64,000 nucleotides of DNA from Coprinus comatus (lineage: Eukaryota > Basidiomycota > Agaricomycetes > Agaricales > Agaricaceae): positions 620,001-684,000 of the forward strand of contig JAWPGT010000002.1 in NCBI GenBank assembly GCA_034638255.1. Reading direction: 5' to 3'. The position numbers were made by a program, and so were the translations under genes. Positions within the stretch are counted from its first letter, which is position 1. Each line of letters starts with the position of its first letter. The notes under the pieces were generated by a model. The model was not told where the DNA came from. It searched no databases and was given only the letters and a program-made list of their open reading frames with translations. Below are positions 61,866 through 64,000 of this stretch, one piece after another.

Positions 61866-63754
61866 TTAATGGTGATGTCTTCGCTCTGTAGAATGGTGAT
61901 GGCGACTAGAATGCGAGTGGGAATGAGAATGATGGGATTGACTGGAATGACTTCCTTTTGTTTTTCTACATTTTGTCAGTACAATCTTCAACCAAGTTTT
62001 GTCTGCGTGCTCACAAAGGTATTTGGTTACCATTCTCGTCAATGAGAATGACCTTCGTCACACGTGGAGGAGAATGCCCGTGGCTTAGGAGCAAAATTAG
62101 TAATTGTCGGCTCGCATGAAATTGGCTTGCTTTACCGATGTCTGTTCCTCTCAGAGTCTTCGTGTCTGCGATAAGGAAGTAAAAAAAATTGATACACCTC
62201 ATTGCAGCCTTCTTACCTATACAAAACTCGACCAAACTCATCTTGCACTACAAAAGGTGCCATATGTCGAGGTCGTCTGTCCGCAGCAGAATTGTACCCC
62301 GGATATCCAATCCTATTCATGGGTTAGCTGTGCGCACGCTTTTTGGGTGTAATACCATACCGAGTTATTTCGTTGCCGTCATGATCCCGGAAAATGACTG
62401 CTACACCAGAAGGAACAATGTAACGGTATTCTTCTTCTGGTTCTGAATCCGACTCGTTATGGTACGAACGTTGTTCGTGCATTCTTGGCTATTAGGCGAA
62501 TTAGCAGTCAGAATAATGGTGAGGATAACGAGGTTCGCTTACTTCAATCGTTTCTGAATAATGCCGGTCCTTGTACATGAAAGTCTTCATATGGGGTTGT
62601 TCGAGTCCTGCAGGCCCATCCGCCGTTGATCTTTGTCTTCGCCTCCGGCTAGGGTCATACCCAGGCTCGTGAGTATGATACACGTTTGTTCGCAGGGGAT
62701 CCTCGCTTTCAACAGGCCCGGGTATTAAGATAGGCTCGTTCACGACAGGAACAGCTTCAGGATCATCAGCACTCTCCCGTAATTTCTCGTTTGGAATCCA
62801 ACCTATTCTGCCTTTGGGAAGATACGAGGTAGAGGATCCATGTCTGGGTCTGCTATGATGATGATTCACATTGCCATGCCGGGAACCTCTATCATCAACC
62901 ATGTTGACTCTTTGACTATTTTGGTGTTCCAGAATCGGGTCCACGTTTGAATCTAGTAGCTCGAAACTATCTGGTTCTCGAAATACAGACGGGATTGGAG
63001 TATGTGATCGAGACGTATTAAAACTTTGGTCATGTGTTCTCGCCTCATAGTGCGGCCCACGACTATGTGTTGTGGCAATAGGTGATTGAGTATATTCGAC
63101 TTCGCGATCATACTCATGTTGTGAAGGGTTGTGGTGTTGGTGGTGATTGTGGTGTTGGTGACGGTATTGGTGAGGTGATTGGTGACTCCTGTGATGCCTG
63201 TCATTATGGTCGTGGTATAGCGGCTCATGGTATATCTCCGGCTTGGCTTCATATTGTTCGTGCGTACTTGTAGAATTGGGAGGTCTGGAATCGACTCCGT
63301 ATTGTATCTTCTGGTGGTGAAGGTCCTCGTAAGAATAAGGGTATTCATCTGGATAAATTGATGCATCCGTCGAGAGATTTCCGGAACCCATGGGTAAAGA
63401 ACCAGGGATATTGTCAGTATCAGTTGCGTATTGTGGTTCTGTTCTTTGTGCACTGTACGCACTCCCGTCAGAGTGGTGGTGCCGATGCTATGTGGCGATG
63501 TGTTAACATACGACTTTATACACAATGCTTTACCCTACCTTTTTTTTGAGTGTCCCTCTGCGTCCTAGGGAAGGATCGGTTAATGGTTGAGATCTCATGA
63601 TCTCGGGAGGTAAAGATGCAGCTCGTGAGTAGGACGTAGATGGGAGGACAGGCACTGGATCTGGTGCCGATGCTGAATATGAATATTCCTTTGCCATGAC
63701 ACGGCCTGGGCGGGGTTTTGGGTTAAAGGCTTTTAGAATGTTAAAGCTAGGCAT
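61866..63754 (-). CDS. His-rich low-complexity protein, function unknown
   Basis: I do not recognise a family. The first exon from 63754 reads MPSFNILKAFNPKPRPGRVM and a Ser/Pro-rich stretch; a phase-0 splice joins GTLKK to HRHHHSDGSAYSAQRTEPQY. The long second exon is disordered and dominated by His, Ser, Tyr and Gln, with a dense His block near residues 145-165. Toward the C-terminus are more ordered pieces with a repeated flavour: YRYIVPSGVAVIFRDHDGNE, MAPFVVQDEFGRVLYR and VTKVILIDENGNQI, each a beta-like strand followed by an acidic turn. The last exon is a His/Ser tail (SHSSQSHHSHSHSHSSRHHH). Metal binding is conceivable but not shown. Convergent with FAF1, 78 bases apart. Confidence 0.65.
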
Positions 63755-64000
63755 TTGGAAAGTAGTTGTATGACAGGATGCAAGTAGGGTTATATATGTG
63801 TGCAATGGAGTACTGACACTCAGACGGGGCATCACACGAGGCGAACATGCAGTCACTGGCACCAGCTGACACCACCGTGCAAGCACCGCGCCCCTAGATC
63901 TAAAACACTGCTTAGTTGTAACGTGTTGATCGAGGATTTTTTTTAAATTTTGGCAATATTGATCTGGTGAAATCGTTCATTTGTGTTCGGAACTGCAGGT
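63755..64000. other. Right-edge upstream region
   Basis: About 250 bases upstream of the His-rich gene to the window edge. The region 63910-63960 is AT-rich. No gene is supported here. Confidence 0.5.

Noticed and set aside
62953..63525. 190-codon Thr/Ile-rich frame overlapping the His-rich gene
   Set aside because: Same strand, shifted frame of the His-codon repeats; the Thr runs are a by-product of CAC/CAT repeats read out of frame.

Overview
This window is nuclear DNA of a filamentous basidiomycete, most likely an agaricomycete. Genes are packed at roughly 2 kb spacing, nearly all are cut by many introns of about 45-65 bases, and the families fit: a KCH-type potassium channel, agaric-style F-box proteins, a secreted barwin-like protein, Zn2Cys6 regulators, an ENA sodium ATPase and a Dicer. 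I can support 34 protein genes (one partial at the left edge, one very tentative). I see no mobile element, rRNA cluster or CRISPR array, and no convincing intact tRNA.

Layout. 1-10 kb: edge fragment, ALG8, DRG-type GTPase RBG1, KCH channel, SNARE VTI1, EMC3 (with an apparent frameshift), NCS1 calcium sensor. 10-24 kb: an unknown Cys/Ser-rich protein, PROPPIN HSV2, DASH subunit DAD4, arginyltransferase ATE1, IMP4, aspartyl aminopeptidase, UTP12 and a secreted barwin-like protein. 24-38 kb: a large Zn2Cys6 regulator, a cystathionine gamma-synthase-like enzyme (with an apparent frameshift), LOA1-like acyltransferase, TVP38, UFE1, a 1.5 kb gene-poor stretch and an F-box protein. 38-53 kb: CTD phosphatase SSU72, 1-Cys peroxiredoxin, proteasome alpha2, a small Zn2Cys6 protein, an aldehyde dehydrogenase, ENA ATPase and COX8. 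53-64 kb: a Dicer without its N-terminal DExD ATPase half, an ankyrin-like protein divergent from it, a multi-pass membrane protein, the ribosome factor FAF1 and a His-rich protein.

Most genes are housekeeping and do not form one pathway. Loose themes are ribosome biogenesis (IMP4, UTP12, FAF1), ER/Golgi membrane traffic and lipid work (ALG8, EMC3, VTI1, UFE1, TVP38, LOA1, HSV2) and ion or calcium handling (KCH, NCS1, ENA). Many neighbours are divergent over 80-210 bp and probably share promoters; several of these short gaps carry a CACGTG core.

The most unusual items are the Dicer, which starts directly at the Hel2i region, has eroded helicase motifs V/VI, yet keeps PAZ and both RNase III catalytic centres and ends without a dsRNA-binding domain; a cluster of PacC/Rim101-type sites upstream of ENA; and three places where reading frames break or need an implausibly short intron (EMC3, the PLP enzyme and the unknown gene at 10.2 kb).
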